Origin: an uncultured Actinomycetes bacterium
Lineage (GTDB): Bacteria; Actinomycetota; Actinomycetes; Nanopelagicales; Nanopelagicaceae
Assembly: GCA_903827945.1 (NCBI GenBank)
Contig: CAIKKN010000017.1
Location: forward strand, 1 to 64,000
Direction: 5' to 3'
Length of the DNA stretch: 64,000 nucleotides
The notes beneath the pieces were generated by a model that worked only from the letters and a program-made list of their open reading frames with translations, was not told the DNA's origin and did no database searches. Made by a program: the position numbers and the translations under genes. Below, piece by piece: positions 63,420 through 64,000 of this stretch (the stretch's first letter is position 1; the number at the start of each line of letters is the position of its first letter).

Positions 63420-64000
63420 ATGGAATCAATAAAGATAAATATTGCCGGAGCACCAATTTCTTGGGGAGTCTGCGAAGTTCCTAACTGGGGTCATCAGATG
63501 GACCCTTCTCGCGTGCTCAAGGAAATGAGCGAATTGGGGTTAGGCGCTACTGAGTTTGGCCCTGACGGGTTCTTGCCGATGCAGCCTGAGTTAAAGGCAT
63601 CAATCCTTAAAGAGCACAACATGATTGCTGTCGGCGGTTTTGTTCCAGTCATTTTGCACCGTGAAGACCATGATCCGGTTCCGGGCGTAGAGCAAGAGTT
63701 GCTCAGTTACGAGGCAGCGGGGGCCAAAGTATTAGTTCTTGCTGCGAACTCGGGAATTGATGGGTATGACGCAAAACTTCCAGTTCTAGATGACGCACAA
63801 TGGCAAGTTCTCTTCACAAATTTAAATCGCCTGCAGGAAGTTGCTGCAAAGGTTGGAGTGAAAGCCGTTTTGCATCCACATGTAGGCACGATGATTGAAA
63901 CCCAGGATCACATAAATAAAGTCTTGTCTGGATCAACAATTCCATTCTGCCTAGATACTGGGCACATGATTATTGGCGGTACAGATCCAGTTAATTTCGC
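63420..64000 (+). CDS. iolE: Inosose dehydratase or related inositol TIM-barrel enzyme (3' end outside window)
   Basis: 193 codons of the N-terminal part of a xylose-isomerase-like TIM barrel: NIAGAPISWGVCEVPNWGHQ is typical of IolE, followed by TEFGPDGFLP, HPHVGTMIE and FCLDTGHM, which hold the metal-binding His and Asp. IolE dehydrates scyllo-inosose, the step before IolD. The related isomerase IolI/IolH shares parts of this, so the name is probable rather than certain. AGGAG precedes ATG 63420. Confidence 0.87.
   Translation, partial: MESIKINIAGAPISWGVCEVPNWGHQMDPSRVLKEMSELGLGATEFGPDGFLPMQPELKASILKEHNMIAVGGFVPVILHREDHDPVPGVEQELLSYEAAGAKVLVLAANSGIDGYDAKLPVLDDAQWQVLFTNLNRLQEVAAKVGVKAVLHPHVGTMIETQDHINKVLSGSTIPFCLDTGHMIIGGTDPVNF

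Overview
The window reads as a chromosomal segment of a low-to-mid GC actinobacterium, most likely a free-living aquatic one. This is inference from several things seen: a Lys/Ala-rich DNA-binding-protein tail at the left edge, very short intergenic gaps, several genes whose -10 box sits about one helix half-turn before the start codon (leaderless mRNAs, common in Actinobacteria), Sec-exported proteins with AxA cleavage sites, and actinobacterial-type pilus and inositol genes. No rRNA, tRNA, CRISPR array, IS element or phage gene was seen.

Layout. 0-2.7 kb: end of a histone/HU-like gene, a MarR regulator and a divergent M13 metallopeptidase. 2.7-9.6 kb: peptide-type ABC importer 1 (minus strand), interrupted by an opposite-strand PH-domain membrane gene. 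9.8-12.7 kb: tgt, a LigB-type dioxygenase and a DUF2236 oxygenase. 12.8-18.7 kb: peptide-type ABC importer 2 (permease, binding protein, permease, two ATPases). 18.7-20.6 kb: PLP decarboxylase-family enzyme and a DinB-like protein. 20.6-23.0 kb: a copper-handling group (Sco, CopC, YcnI, His-bearing membrane protein). 23.1-29.8 kb: cysK-cysE, LysE exporter, lipoprotein, SDR, yaaA, GNAT, MMPL transporter.

29.8-36.7 kb holds secreted proteins of unknown function, an ArsC-like phosphatase-fold reductase, an FMN-binding-domain protein and a metzincin protease. 36.7-45.2 kb is a compact type IV pilus operon (OmpA-like protein, PilB, PilC, four or five prepilin-like proteins, PilD). A LuxR-type regulator follows, then a 1947-residue multicopper oxidase with complete copper ligands and a large repeat insertion, a Met-rich secreted partner, a small secreted protein, and on the other strand an FMN-binding-domain protein with a ferric-reductase-like membrane oxidoreductase. 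57-59 kb: YceI and a BenE transporter. 59-64 kb: myo-inositol catabolism genes iolA-iolB-iolD-iolE, the last cut by the window edge.

Two regulatory themes stand out. A near-identical palindrome (TAGTTGAA, 2-nt gap, TTCAACTA) overlaps the promoters of the MarR gene, the LigB dioxygenase and YceI, which points to one local MarR regulon spread over 56 kb. An AAATGGTCA motif occurs as a palindrome before the pilus operon and as several half-sites before the giant oxidase, flanking the LuxR gene on both sides. This suggests that pili and the oxidase are co-regulated as one surface system. The giant oxidase, its Met-rich neighbour, the pilus and the flavin/ferric-reductase pair are the most promising candidates for an undescribed extracytoplasmic redox system.
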